DNA of 64,000 bases, from positions 93,791 through 157,790 of the forward strand of contig CAKULE010000002.1 in NCBI GenBank assembly GCA_934667095.1. Reading direction: 5' to 3'. A program made the position numbers and the translations under genes. The stretch is from an uncultured Oscillospiraceae bacterium (GTDB lineage: Bacteria; Bacillota; Clostridia; Oscillospirales; Oscillospiraceae). Below, in pieces: positions 1 through 7,456 of this stretch (its first letter is position 1; each line of letters starts with the position of its first letter). The notes below the pieces were generated by a model that was not told where the DNA came from, ran no database searches, and saw only the letters and a list, made by a program, of their open reading frames with translations.

Positions 1-24
1 CAAACAGTAAAGGAGAAAATCACC

Positions 25-228
25 ATGCCTAAGATCAAGACCCACAGCGGCGCGAAGAAGCGTTTCAAGCTGACCAAGAACGGCCGCGTCAAGCGTGCCC
101 ACGCCTTCAAGAGCCACCTGCTCAACGGCCACGGCAAGACCACCAAGCTCAAGAGAGGCCTCCGCAAGGGCGCCTATGCTGATGTCACCAACGAGGCGAC
201 CATCAAGCGCATGATCCCTTATAAATAA
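25..228 (+). CDS. rpmI: 50S ribosomal protein L35
   Basis: Small basic protein of the large ribosomal subunit. The 67 residues begin MPKIKTHSGAKKRFKLT and contain the conserved LNGHGKTTK stretch, which is diagnostic of L35; the length is normal for the family (about 65). The start follows an AAAGGAG ribosome binding site. It lies 39 bases upstream of rplT on the same strand, the usual infC-rpmI-rplT order; infC would lie just outside the left edge. In related operons this unit is controlled by L20 feedback on the leader, which is not visible here. Confidence 0.97.
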   Translation: MPKIKTHSGAKKRFKLTKNGRVKRAHAFKSHLLNGHGKTTKLKRGLRKGAYADVTNEATIKRMIPYK

Positions 229-267
229 TTGAACTTACTTTTACTCAACATAGGAGGCTGAACAACA

Positions 268-624
268 ATGGCAAGAGTCAAGGGCGCGATGATGACGCGC
301 AAGCGCAGAAATAAGGTCCTCAAGCTGGCCAAGGGCTACTGGGGCGCCAAGAGCAAGCATTACAAGATGGCCAACGAGCAGGTCATGAAGTCCCTGCAGT
401 ACGCCTATGTGGGCCGCCGGCTGAAGAAGCGTGACTTCCGTCAGCTGTGGATCGCCCGCATCAACGCCGCCTGCAAGATGAACGGCATGAACTACTCCAC
501 CTTCATGCACGGCCTGAAGCTGGCCGGCGTGGAGATCAACCGCAAGATGCTGGCTGAGCTGGCCGTCAACGACAAAGCTGCTTTCACCCAGCTGACCGAG
601 TTGGCCAAGGCTAAGCTGGCCTGA
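268..624 (+). CDS. rplT: 50S ribosomal protein L20
   Basis: Large-subunit assembly protein that binds 23S rRNA and, in well-studied bacteria, represses its own operon. The 118 residues are the standard length and start MARVKGAMMTRKRRNKVLKLAKG, with the family motif KGYWGAKSK close behind. The start is preceded by TAGGAGG at a good distance. It is the last gene of the rpmI-rplT unit, and a strong terminator follows 17 bases after the stop. Confidence 0.97.
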   Translation: MARVKGAMMTRKRRNKVLKLAKGYWGAKSKHYKMANEQVMKSLQYAYVGRRLKKRDFRQLWIARINAACKMNGMNYSTFMHGLKLAGVEINRKMLAELAVNDKAAFTQLTELAKAKLA

Positions 625-641
625 TCGCCGCAAAGCAATAC

Positions 642-677
642 AAAACCGCCCCTGCCATGCAGCAGGGGCGGTTTTCT
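642..677. terminator. Bidirectional intrinsic terminator
   Basis: A 14-base perfect stem (AAAACCGCCCCTGC with GCAGGGGCGGTTTT) with a six-base loop and a T-rich tail on the plus strand. The A-rich left arm gives a T tract on the minus strand too, so it can end both rplT and the convergent corA gene. Confidence 0.9.
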
Positions 678-715
678 ATTTCTCTTATCCGCCAACCGGC
701 GGCGTGGCCCTGTGT

Positions 716-1639
716 TTACAGCAGGTCCTTCTTTTTCAGCACGAAGGCCAGCACGCCGATGATCACCGCCGACACGATCAGCGGGAACCACGCCACCGCC
801 GCCGGCAGCCCGGAGACGTTCATGCCGTAAAAGCCGAAGACGATGTTGGGCACGGTCAGCAGAATGGTCAGGGAGGTGAGCACCTTCATGATGACGTTCA
901 GGTTGTTGGAGATGACGGAGGCAAAGGCGTCCATCATGCCGGAGATGATGGAGGAGTAGATCTGGGCCATCTCGATGGCCTGCCGCACCTCAATGAGCAC
1001 GTCCTCCAGCAAGTCGTGGTCTTCCTCGTACAGGGTGACGATGCGGCCCCGGAGGATCTTCTCCAGCGTGACCTCGTTGGCCTTCAGGGAGGTGTTGAAG
1101 TACACCAGGGACTTCTCCAGGTCCAGCAGCTGGATCAGCTCCTTGTTCCGCTGGGACTTGTAAAGCTGGTGCTCCATGTAGTTATAGGTCTTATCGATCT
1201 GCTTCAGATACTGCAGGTATCGCTTGGCCACCAGCAGCAGGATGTTCAGGATAAACCGGGTGCGCTGCTGGGTGCGGACATCCTTCACCATGCCGTCCTG
1301 CAGGTCCCGCACCACGGAGGTTTCCTTCAGGCAGACGGTGATGATATGCTTGTCCGTGACAATGATGCCCATGGGCAGGGTGGAGTACACCACACCGGTA
1401 TCGTCCTTCTCCATGGCGGGGGTATCCACGATGATGAGGGTCTGCCCCTCCTCGCTGTCGATGCGGGAGGTCTCCTCCTCGTCCAGCGCCGCCCGGAGGA
1501 AGGTGGGCTCCACATTCAGCGTGGCCGCCACGGTCTTCAGCTCATCCTCGCTGGGGTACACCAGATTGACCCAGCAGCCCTCCTCCACAGCATTGAGCTG
1601 GGTCATTTTTCCGTCTACCGTCTTGTGAATGGTCAGCAT
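716..1639 (-). CDS. corA: CorA-family magnesium/cobalt transporter
   Basis: Membrane channel for divalent cations. The 307 residues have a soluble N-terminal region (about 1-240) and two C-terminal membrane helices; the signature YGMN sits at the end of the first helix (FGFYGMNVSGLP). Length matches CorA (about 315). An upstream in-frame GTG/ATG would add 29 residues, but the ATG at 1639 is preceded by a GGGAG-type site and starts the recognisable domain (MLTIHKTVDGK). It is monocistronic, with its own promoter at 1691-1719, and converges on rplT. Confidence 0.92.
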   Translation of the reverse strand: MLTIHKTVDGKMTQLNAVEEGCWVNLVYPSEDELKTVAATLNVEPTFLRAALDEEETSRIDSEEGQTLIIVDTPAMEKDDTGVVYSTLPMGIIVTDKHIITVCLKETSVVRDLQDGMVKDVRTQQRTRFILNILLLVAKRYLQYLKQIDKTYNYMEHQLYKSQRNKELIQLLDLEKSLVYFNTSLKANEVTLEKILRGRIVTLYEEDHDLLEDVLIEVRQAIEMAQIYSSIISGMMDAFASVISNNLNVIMKVLTSLTILLTVPNIVFGFYGMNVSGLPAAVAWFPLIVSAVIIGVLAFVLKKKDLL

Positions 1640-1690
1640 CGCTCCCACACCTTTCCCGCCTGTATCCCCTCGCTTAACAAGGCTAATCTG

Positions 1691-1719
1691 ATTATATGCC
1701 ACCGCCGGGCGCTTTGCAA
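1691..1719 (-). promoter_or_regulatory. Sigma70-type promoter of corA
   Basis: On the minus strand TTGCAA (1714-1719), a 17-base spacer and a consensus TATAAT (1691-1696) stand 52 bases ahead of the corA start. Confidence 0.8.
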
Positions 1720-1738
1720 CCCCCAAAGCGGCTGGTTG

Positions 1739-1775
1739 GGCAAGGCCCCCGCCGCGCCGCGGCGGGAGCCTTGCC
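1739..1775 (-). terminator. GC-rich hairpin after dpaB
   Basis: A long stem built from GGCAAGGC and GCCTTGCC arms around an inner CCGCCGC/GCGGCGG pair lies six bases after the dpaB stop. No T tract follows, so it may stabilise the mRNA end or act as a weak terminator. Confidence 0.45.
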
Positions 1776-1780
1776 AGTCT

Positions 1781-2362
1781 TTACCGCTCCGGCCCCAGCA
1801 GCAGGGGCTGGAGCTGCTCTCCCCGCAGGGCGGCCTCTACCGTCTCCTCCACCCGCCCGAAGTCGGCGATGAGGGAGGTGGGCTTGCCCCGGCAGTCGTC
1901 CTGCCCGAAGGGGACAAAGTAGACGTTCCGCCGTCCCAGCAGGGCCCCCAGATTAGGGGCCGCCGCGCTGAGGCCGTCGTTGGTGGCGATGGCCAGCACC
2001 AGCGGCCGGCCGTTGCGCAGATGGGCCTTGGCGGCCATGGTCACCGGTCCGTCGGTGACTCCGTTGGCCAGCTTGGCCAGCGTGTTCCCCGTGCAGGGGC
2101 AGATCACCAGCACATCCAGCAGCTTTTTTGGCCCGATGGGCTCCGCCTCTGCCACGGTGGTGACCGCCGGCCGGCCGCAGGCTGCCTCGACCCGGGCCCG
2201 CCAGTCCTCCGCCCGGCCGAAGCGGGTGTCCGTCCCCGCCGCCGCCTCAGACAGGATGGGCAGGACGGTATCGTACCGCGCCGCCGCCCGCTCCAGTGCA
2301 GACACGGCCTCCCCCATGGTACAGAAGGAGCCGCACAGGGCAAACCCCAACTTCAGCTCCAT
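1781..2362 (-). CDS. dpaB: Dipicolinate synthase subunit B
   Basis: Flavoprotein-like subunit (SpoVFB) of the enzyme that oxidises dihydrodipicolinate to dipicolinic acid, the calcium chelator of the spore core; it acts in the mother cell. The 193 residues start MELKLGFALCGSFCTMGEA and contain the nucleotide-binding stretch VICPCTGNTLAKLANGVTDG typical of the family. Length is normal (about 195). The ATG lies two bases after the dpaA stop, so the pair is translationally coupled. Its presence is direct evidence for a sporulating lineage. Confidence 0.93.
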   Translation of the reverse strand: MELKLGFALCGSFCTMGEAVSALERAAARYDTVLPILSEAAAGTDTRFGRAEDWRARVEAACGRPAVTTVAEAEPIGPKKLLDVLVICPCTGNTLAKLANGVTDGPVTMAAKAHLRNGRPLVLAIATNDGLSAAAPNLGALLGRRNVYFVPFGQDDCRGKPTSLIADFGRVEETVEAALRGEQLQPLLLGPER

Positions 2363-2364
2363 AC

Positions 2365-3219
2365 TCACACTCCTAACATCATGTGATAGACGGTATCCCG
2401 CAGGGCGCGGGCTGCGGTGAGGGGGGCCTCCTTCCCCGGCAGACCGGGGGCTAGGATCACCCGGATCCCGTGGTGGGCGGCGGCTTCGCCGTCCACGCCG
2501 CCGGGGGCCGAGGCCAGCTCGATCACCGGCGTACCCTGCCGCAGTGCAGCCAGCTCCGCCTCCCCCAGTACCGGGGCGGGCACGGTGTTGAACACCAGCT
2601 CCGCCGTGGACAGCCGGGCGGGCAACGCCGCAAATCCGCCGCAGGGCAGAGACATGCTCTCCGCCAGCGCCTGCCGGGCGGGGCTGCGCTCCGCCACCCA
2701 CACGTCAGCCCCCAACGCCCGCAGCCGCAGAGCCAGCGCCTGACCCACCCGGCCGAAGCCCGTGACCACGCAGGCCGCACCGTGGAGGGTCACAGGCGCG
2801 GCCTCCATGGCCAGCCGAAGAGCCCCCTCCGCCGTGGGCACGGCGTTGCGCACCGCCAGCTCCCCCCGGTCAAAATAGTCCTCCACCGTCAGGCCCCGGG
2901 CAGAGGTCATGGCCCGCAGCCGCCCGTCCACCCTGCCCGCCAGCAGCCGCTGGCCGGGCCGCAGCCGGTCCAGCACAGTCTCCGGTGCCAGCTCTACGGC
3001 GGACAGCGGCGTATTCACCAGTCCGGCCCCGTTCAGGGCCGGCAGGGGCAGAATGACGCCGTCCGCACCCTCGATGCCGTTCAGCCCGGGCTCGCACCGC
3101 AGGTCCTGCTCCAGCGCAAAGGGATGTACCCGGTGGCCGTCCGCGGCCAGCAGGGCTGCCAGTGCGCTCTGCCTGCGGTCGCCGCCGATCACCCAGAGCT
3201 CCCAACTGTTGCTATTCAA
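2365..3219 (-). CDS. dpaA: Dipicolinate synthase subunit A
   Basis: Rossmann-fold dehydrogenase subunit (SpoVFA) of dipicolinate synthase. The N-terminus carries VIGGDRRQSALAALLAADGH, and a second nucleotide-binding segment, VVTGFGRVGQALALRL, lies near residue 145. The preferred start is a TTG at 3219 (284 residues), because AAAGGAG sits eight bases upstream of it; an upstream ATG at 3255 would place that ribosome binding site inside the gene. It is first of the dpaA-dpaB pair. No sigma-K promoter was identified with confidence. Confidence 0.9.
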   Translation of the reverse strand: MNSNSWELWVIGGDRRQSALAALLAADGHRVHPFALEQDLRCEPGLNGIEGADGVILPLPALNGAGLVNTPLSAVELAPETVLDRLRPGQRLLAGRVDGRLRAMTSARGLTVEDYFDRGELAVRNAVPTAEGALRLAMEAAPVTLHGAACVVTGFGRVGQALALRLRALGADVWVAERSPARQALAESMSLPCGGFAALPARLSTAELVFNTVPAPVLGEAELAALRQGTPVIELASAPGGVDGEAAAHHGIRVILAPGLPGKEAPLTAARALRDTVYHMMLGV

Positions 3220-3296
3220 GGTCAACACTCCTTTGATGAGGATCGCCGTCCTCATCTCAGTCTATTCAGCCCCCGCCAAAGCTGCCCCCTCCCGGA

Positions 3297-3332
3297 CAAA
3301 AAAGAGAGCCCGTCTCCGTGAGACAGGCTCTC
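3297..3332 (-). terminator. Intrinsic terminator of the XRE regulator gene
   Basis: On the minus strand the stem GAGAGCC-x-GTCTC with its complement and an ACG loop is followed by TTTTTT. It lies 11 bases after the regulator's stop and separates it from dpaA. Confidence 0.88.
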
Positions 3333-3343
3333 CTCCGTGGGTG

Positions 3344-4144
3344 TCAGGCCTCCAGCAAGGGCCAGATGTCCTCGTCCAGCCAGCGCAGTTCGCGGTCGTT
3401 CCAGCCCAGGTCCGGGTCGGCCCGGAAGAGTTCGAACACCGTTCTGGCCAGCGTAGCGGCCCGGTTCGCCAGGTCGGCCTTGCCCTGGGCCTTCGCCATG
3501 GCGCTGACCCGTGCCAGCATCTCCACCATGCCCTGCCGGTGGAGGTCCAGCTGGCTGGTGGCGCCGTACCAGGCGTCCTTCCCCTCCAGCAGCTGGGCCA
3601 TCAGCTCCAGCTTGGTGAAGTAGATCTCCGGGATGCGCTCCAGGGTGGGCTTCACCAGGGCCTGCTCCCCCGTCTCGTGATAGGTCTCCGCCAGAATCCG
3701 CAGTGCGTCGTACCGCACGTCGTCCAGCCGGGCAGTCTCGATGAGGGCCTTGCACAGGGTGATGACCTCCTCACTGCGCTCGGGGGCGCGCATGGCGTAC
3801 AGCAGGTTGTTCAGCAGGATCTCGTCCCCGGGGTACTGCTTCAGGCCCTCCCGCAGGATGGCCTCCGCCTCGGCGGGCTTGTCATCCCGCAGCTTGGCCG
3901 CCCGGGAGGCGAAGTCGAACACCCGGTCCTCCCGTTCCAGACGGTTGTAGTCGAACAGCTCATCGGTGGACACCTCGAAGAAGCTCGCCAGAGCGGGGAT
4001 CAGGCACACATCGGGCATGGCCGCCCCGGTCTCCCACTTGCTCACTGCCTGAAAGGTCACACCCATGGCCTGGGCCAGCACCTCCTGGGACACATTCTTC
4101 TGCCGCCGCAGCTCGCGGATCTTTTCGCCTAATTTGATCTCCAT
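3344..4144 (-). CDS. XRE-family helix-turn-helix regulator with helical C-terminal domain
   Basis: Probable transcription factor of 266 residues. Residues 1-60 form a Cro/CI-type DNA-binding domain (MEIKLGEKIRELRRQKNVSQ, then VTFQAVSKWETG). The remaining 200 residues are helical and rich in Ala/Leu/Glu, like tetratricopeptide-type sensor domains of peptide- or starvation-responsive regulators. The start has AAGGAG at a good distance. Its upstream region (4181-4250) carries an element repeated ahead of the small gene at 4232-4399, so the regulator may control itself and that gene. The ligand is unknown. Confidence 0.85.
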   Translation of the reverse strand: MEIKLGEKIRELRRQKNVSQEVLAQAMGVTFQAVSKWETGAAMPDVCLIPALASFFEVSTDELFDYNRLEREDRVFDFASRAAKLRDDKPAEAEAILREGLKQYPGDEILLNNLLYAMRAPERSEEVITLCKALIETARLDDVRYDALRILAETYHETGEQALVKPTLERIPEIYFTKLELMAQLLEGKDAWYGATSQLDLHRQGMVEMLARVSAMAKAQGKADLANRAATLARTVFELFRADPDLGWNDRELRWLDEDIWPLLEA

Positions 4145-4180
4145 TTTGATCGTCTCCTTTCAATTCGCCGGCTCGACCCT

Positions 4181-4208
4181 ATCTTACCAGACGGGGCCCG
4201 GAATACAA
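4181..4208 (-). promoter_or_regulatory. Promoter of the XRE regulator
   Basis: Minus-strand TTGTAT (4203-4208), a 16-base spacer and TAAGAT (4181-4186). It is directly preceded by the AT-rich inverted repeat TTAGAA-TTT-TTCTAT at 4221-4235, a candidate operator or UP element shared with the promoter at 4439-4467. Confidence 0.65.
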
Positions 4209-4249
4209 TAACGCCGTCGTTTAGAATTTTTCTATTTTAAGTTGAGCCC
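4206..4249. repeat. Promoter-operator repeat, copy A
   Basis: A 44-base element that matches copy B (4465-4508) at 39 of 44 positions by direct comparison. It contains the inverted repeat at 4221-4235 and overlaps the stop codon of the small gene at 4232-4399. It ends at the -35 box of the XRE regulator promoter. Confidence 0.85.
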
Positions 4250-4399
4250 AAAGGGGCTCACGTCGGTGCCGCAGAAGCCCTGATACCGCTGGATGTCCCG
4301 CAGGGCGGCGTGGGCCGCCTCCGCCGGGCGCTGTCCGTCCGGGATCCTGACGCAGCCCGCCCGCAGCAGGCGGATGGCCCGGCCTTTCTTTCCTCCCAT
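4232..4399 (-). CDS. 55-residue uncharacterised protein
   Basis: Small ORF not recognised as any known family. It starts ATG at 4399 behind AAAGGAG with good spacing and ends in TAG inside repeat copy A. The protein is basic at the N-terminus (MGGKKGRAIRLLRAGCVRIP) and has two Cys residues, an amphipathic middle with several Ala residues and the ending SPFGLNLK; there is no membrane helix. It has a promoter at 4439-4467 nearly identical in layout to that of the neighbouring XRE regulator, so it is probably co-regulated. It could be a small effector or modulator of that regulator (inference). The complete expression signals are the main support for it being a gene. Confidence 0.6.
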   Translation of the reverse strand: MGGKKGRAIRLLRAGCVRIPDGQRPAEAAHAALRDIQRYQGFCGTDVSPFGLNLK

Positions 4400-4438
4400 G
4401 TCCGATCGCTCCTTTCCCGTTTTGTTCGGTCTGGCTTT

Positions 4439-4467
4439 ATCCTAACCGGGCGGGTGGCGAACTTCAA
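4439..4467 (-). promoter_or_regulatory. Promoter of the 55-residue small gene
   Basis: Minus-strand TTGAAG (4462-4467), a 17-base spacer and TAGGAT (4439-4444), immediately preceded by the perfect inverted repeat TTAGAA-TTT-TTCTAA (4480-4494). Confidence 0.65.
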
Positions 4468-4508
4468 TAACGCATTCATTTAGAATTTTTCTAATTTTAG
4501 TTGAGCCC
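4465..4508. repeat. Promoter-operator repeat, copy B
   Basis: Second copy of the 44-base element (39 of 44 identical to copy A at 4206-4249). The core TTAGAATTTTTCTAA is a perfect palindrome here. It sits between the aro operon terminator and the small gene's promoter. Confidence 0.85.
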
Positions 4509-4513
4509 TGGAC

Positions 4514-4543
4514 AAAGAAAAAGCGCGGCAAAGCCGCGCTTTT
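4514..4543 (-). terminator. Terminator of the aro operon
   Basis: Minus-strand stem AAGCGCGGC/GCCGCGCTT with a TTT loop, followed by a T tract, starting 12 bases after the aroE stop. Confidence 0.9.
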
Positions 4544-4554
4544 CAGGGGGACGA

Positions 4555-5370
4555 TCAGATTTCAAGCGCCTTCCGCACCACAGCGCCCATGGCGGCGTGG
4601 TCCAGCGGCCGGTCCAGGAAGAGCTCCAAGGCGTAGATGGCCTGGTGCACCAGCATGGGCAGGCCATTGGAGCAGGGATGGCTCAGCTCCCGCGCCCGGG
4701 TCAGCAGGGCGGTCTCCGCCGGGTGGTAAATGAGGTCGAAGACCCCCGCCCCAGCGGGTAGACGGTCCAGAAAATCCAGGCTGCCAAAGGCCGGGCAGCC
4801 AGCCATGCCCAGATCGGTGCAGTTCACCAGCAGGTCCGCCCCAGCGCACAGGCGGTCCAGCTCCGTCCAGGGGGCGGCGGCCATGCCCGGCTGCCCGGCG
4901 CACAGCTCCTCCGCCCGGCTGAGGGTACGGTTGCACACGGTGACCGCCGCGCCGCAGGCCGCCAGCTTGCGCCCAACCGCCCGGGCGGCCCCGCCGGCCC
5001 CCAGCAGAAGCACCCTCTCCGCCGGCCAGAGACCGGTCTCCTCCAGCGCAGCCAGACAGCCCGCGCCGTCGGTGTTGAAGCCGTGCCAGCCGCCCTCCCG
5101 GCGGCAGACGGTGTTCACCGCACCGAACCGGGCGGCGTCCCCGTCCACCTCCGCCAGCAGGGGGATCAGGTCCTGCTTGTGTGGCATGGTGGCGTTGAAG
5201 CCGGTGATCCCGTTCTCCTCCGCCCAGCAGAGGTAGGCGGGCAGTTCTCCCCGCTCCACCACATGGGCGGTGTAGGGGATGTCCAGCCCCAAGGCGCTCA
5301 GCATCGCCCCGTGAATGCGGGGGGACAGGGAGTGGAGCACCGGATCGCCGATGACCTGAAGGGCGCTCAT
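4555..5370 (-). CDS. aroE: Shikimate dehydrogenase
   Basis: Reduces 3-dehydroshikimate to shikimate with NADPH in the chorismate pathway. The 271 residues begin MSALQVIGDPVLHSLSP, with the substrate-binding SLSP; the catalytic Lys is in NATMPHKQ and the Asp in FNTDGAG, followed by the NADP-binding GAGGAARAVG near residue 125. Length is normal. It is the last gene of the aro operon; its ATG overlaps the TGA of the aroK/aroQ fusion by four bases, so translation is coupled. The usual NATP motif in the cofactor domain reads NCTDLGM here. Confidence 0.95.
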   Translation of the reverse strand: MSALQVIGDPVLHSLSPRIHGAMLSALGLDIPYTAHVVERGELPAYLCWAEENGITGFNATMPHKQDLIPLLAEVDGDAARFGAVNTVCRREGGWHGFNTDGAGCLAALEETGLWPAERVLLLGAGGAARAVGRKLAACGAAVTVCNRTLSRAEELCAGQPGMAAAPWTELDRLCAGADLLVNCTDLGMAGCPAFGSLDFLDRLPAGAGVFDLIYHPAETALLTRARELSHPCSNGLPMLVHQAIYALELFLDRPLDHAAMGAVVRKALEI

Positions 5371-6296
5371 GCCAGCACCTCCAGCAGGGCGTCCATGGCG
5401 GTGAGGTAGCCTGGCAGGCCCTGCCCATAGACCTGCCCCCTGCAGGCGGGGGCGGTGACAGAGACCGCCCGAAAGGCCTCCCGGCTGTGGATGTCGCTGA
5501 TGTGGACCTCCCACGCAGGGACAGTGATGGCCTTCAGCGCGTCGTGGATGGCATAGCTGTAATGGGTATAGGCCCCGGGGTTGATGACGATGCCATCATA
5601 GACCCCCTGGGCCTGCTGGATGCGGTCAATGATGGCTCCCTCGTGGTTGGACTGCCAGCAATCGACCCGCACGCCCAGCGCCTTCGCGTGGGCGGCTATG
5701 AGCCCGCAGAGATAGTCATAGTCCTGCCGGCCGTAGATGTCTGGTTCCCGCTGGCCCAGCAGGTTCAGGTTGGGCCCGTTGATGACGAGGATGCGCTTAG
5801 GCAGGTCGGCCAACCCGGCGAGGATGGCCTCCACCGTAGCCTCCGGCGCGGAAAAGTCCTTCACTGTCAGGTCCGCCGCCTCCTGATAGAGGGGCAGACG
5901 CCGGATGAAGGTGTCCTCAAACTGCGCTGCCGTGCCCTGTCCCAGCGGGCGGCCCTCCATGGAGACCCCCGCCAGAATGTCCTCCACCGGCCGGTCCAGA
6001 AAGACCACCGCGCCGGTCCGCCGCAGGGCGTCCACGTTCTCCTGCCGCAGCACCGCACCGCCGCCGGTGGCGATGACCTGTCCCTGCCGGGCGGCGGTCT
6101 CCGCAATGGCCCGGCTCTCCAGCGTGCGGAAGACCTCCTCGCCCCCGGCTTCAAAGATCTGGGGGATGGTGCGGCCGGCCAGTTCCTCCACCCGCTGGTC
6201 GCAGTCCACAAAGGGGCAGTCCAGCCGCTGGGCCAGCAGGCGGCCGCAGGTGGTCTTGCCGCTGCCCATCATGCCGATGAGTACGATATTTTTCAT
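5367..6296 (-). CDS. Shikimate kinase / type II 3-dehydroquinate dehydratase fusion
   Basis: One 309-residue polypeptide joins two chorismate-pathway enzymes. Residues 1-165 are shikimate kinase: the Walker A motif GMMGSGKTT is at 8-16, the shikimate-binding DxD segment is in FVDCDQRVEE, then comes ATGGGAV. Residues 167-309 are a type II (AroQ) dehydroquinate dehydratase: NGPNLNLLG, catalytic Tyr in EPDIYG, NPGAYTHYSYA and the His-containing EVHISDIHSRE. The domains catalyse steps 5 and 3, and the next gene, aroE, supplies step 4. There is no stop or frameshift at the join. The ATG at 6296 is preferred over a GTG three codons upstream that overlaps the pheA stop. Confidence 0.95.
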   Translation of the reverse strand: MKNIVLIGMMGSGKTTCGRLLAQRLDCPFVDCDQRVEELAGRTIPQIFEAGGEEVFRTLESRAIAETAARQGQVIATGGGAVLRQENVDALRRTGAVVFLDRPVEDILAGVSMEGRPLGQGTAAQFEDTFIRRLPLYQEAADLTVKDFSAPEATVEAILAGLADLPKRILVINGPNLNLLGQREPDIYGRQDYDYLCGLIAAHAKALGVRVDCWQSNHEGAIIDRIQQAQGVYDGIVINPGAYTHYSYAIHDALKAITVPAWEVHISDIHSREAFRAVSVTAPACRGQVYGQGLPGYLTAMDALLEVLA

Positions 6297-6301
6297 GCCT
6301 C

Positions 6302-7456
6302 TCACCCCAGATTCGACTTGAAGTTGCCCAGCACCCGGAAATCCCCGGAGGTCTGGGCCAGCTCATGCAGGGCGTCCGCGGTGTCCTCTTCGGCGACGCT
6401 GCCGGTGAACTCCAGAAAGAACATGTACTCCCAGCTGTGCTCCGGAATAGGCCGGGACTCCAGCTTCACCATGTTCAGGCCGTGAACGGCCAGCACCGTC
6501 AGCACCTCGTTCAGGGACCCGGCCTCGTGGGGCAGGAGGAACAGGGCGCTCAGCTTGTCCGCCCCCTCCCGCAGCTCCGGCTTGGGGGACACCACCACAA
6601 AGCGGGTGGTGTTGTGGCTGTTGTGGTTGATGCCCCGGGCCAGAATTTCCAGCCCGTAGATCTCCGCCGCCCGGGCGGAGCAGATGGCCGCCTTGGTGAC
6701 GTCGCCGCTGGCGGCCACCATCTGGGCGGAGCCGGCGGTATCCGCCTGCGGCACCTGATGCCAGTCCGGGTGGGTGTTCAGATACTGCTCGCACTGGAAC
6801 AGGCCCTGCTCGTGGGAGTAGACATGGGTGATGGTGTCCAGCGTGGCCCCCTTGGGAGCCATGAGGCAGTGCTCCACCCGCACGGTGGTCTCCCCCACCA
6901 GATAGAACTCATACCGGGTGAGCAGGTCGTAGATCTGCCGGATGGCCCCGGTGGAGCTGTTCTCGATGGGGAGCACGGCGTAGTCCGCCCGGCCCTCCTT
7001 CAGGGCGAGGAAGCAGTCCTCAAACTGCTCCAGCCCCTCTACGTTCACTGCCGGGCCGAACCAGTCCAGACTGGCCTGTTCGCTGTATGCCCCGGGCACG
7101 CCCTGATACACCACCCGGGGGTCCTCCACAGGCTGGCGCAGGGAACTCATGGCGGCCTTGAACCGGCGCAGGCCGGGGTTGTCCGCCCCCTCGCCGGTGA
7201 GATCCCGCTGCTGCCGGCGGGACAGAGCCATCACCGTCCGGTACAGGCACACCGCCGCCGAGGCCAGCTCCGGGCCGGCCAGTGCAGCCTTCTCCGCCAG
7301 CACCTGCCGCTCCCGGGCCTGATCCAGCACAGGCAGGCCGTGGGCCAGCTTGTACTCCCCCACCCGCCGGGTCACGTCCATCCGCCGGCGGAACAGCTCC
7401 ATCATCTGGCGGTCGATGACGTCGATCTCGTTCCGCAGCTCATTCAGTTCGCTCAT
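6302..7456 (-). CDS. pheA: Bifunctional chorismate mutase / prephenate dehydratase
   Basis: Converts chorismate to prephenate and then phenylpyruvate for phenylalanine synthesis. The 384 residues comprise an AroQ-class chorismate mutase (about 1-90, LNELRNEIDVIDRQMMELF), a prephenate dehydratase domain (VVYQGVPGAYSEQA near 110) and a C-terminal ACT domain for Phe feedback (LFLLPHEAGSLNEVL, then the ESRP motif). Length and order match P-proteins such as E. coli PheA. The start overlaps the stop of the carbonic anhydrase-like gene (ATGA). No tyrA or trp gene lies in this operon, so the unit makes chorismate and Phe only. Confidence 0.95.
   Translation of the reverse strand: MSELNELRNEIDVIDRQMMELFRRRMDVTRRVGEYKLAHGLPVLDQARERQVLAEKAALAGPELASAAVCLYRTVMALSRRQQRDLTGEGADNPGLRRFKAAMSSLRQPVEDPRVVYQGVPGAYSEQASLDWFGPAVNVEGLEQFEDCFLALKEGRADYAVLPIENSSTGAIRQIYDLLTRYEFYLVGETTVRVEHCLMAPKGATLDTITHVYSHEQGLFQCEQYLNTHPDWHQVPQADTAGSAQMVAASGDVTKAAICSARAAEIYGLEILARGINHNSHNTTRFVVVSPKPELREGADKLSALFLLPHEAGSLNEVLTVLAVHGLNMVKLESRPIPEHSWEYMFFLEFTGSVAEEDTADALHELAQTSGDFRVLGNFKSNLG

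Noticed and set aside
4258..4479. A 73-codon minus-strand frame starting MNALLKFATRPVR
   Set aside because: It begins inside the promoter of the 55-residue ORF, has no ribosome binding site, and its Arg/Pro-rich product is typical of an out-of-frame reading. The other frame has complete signals.
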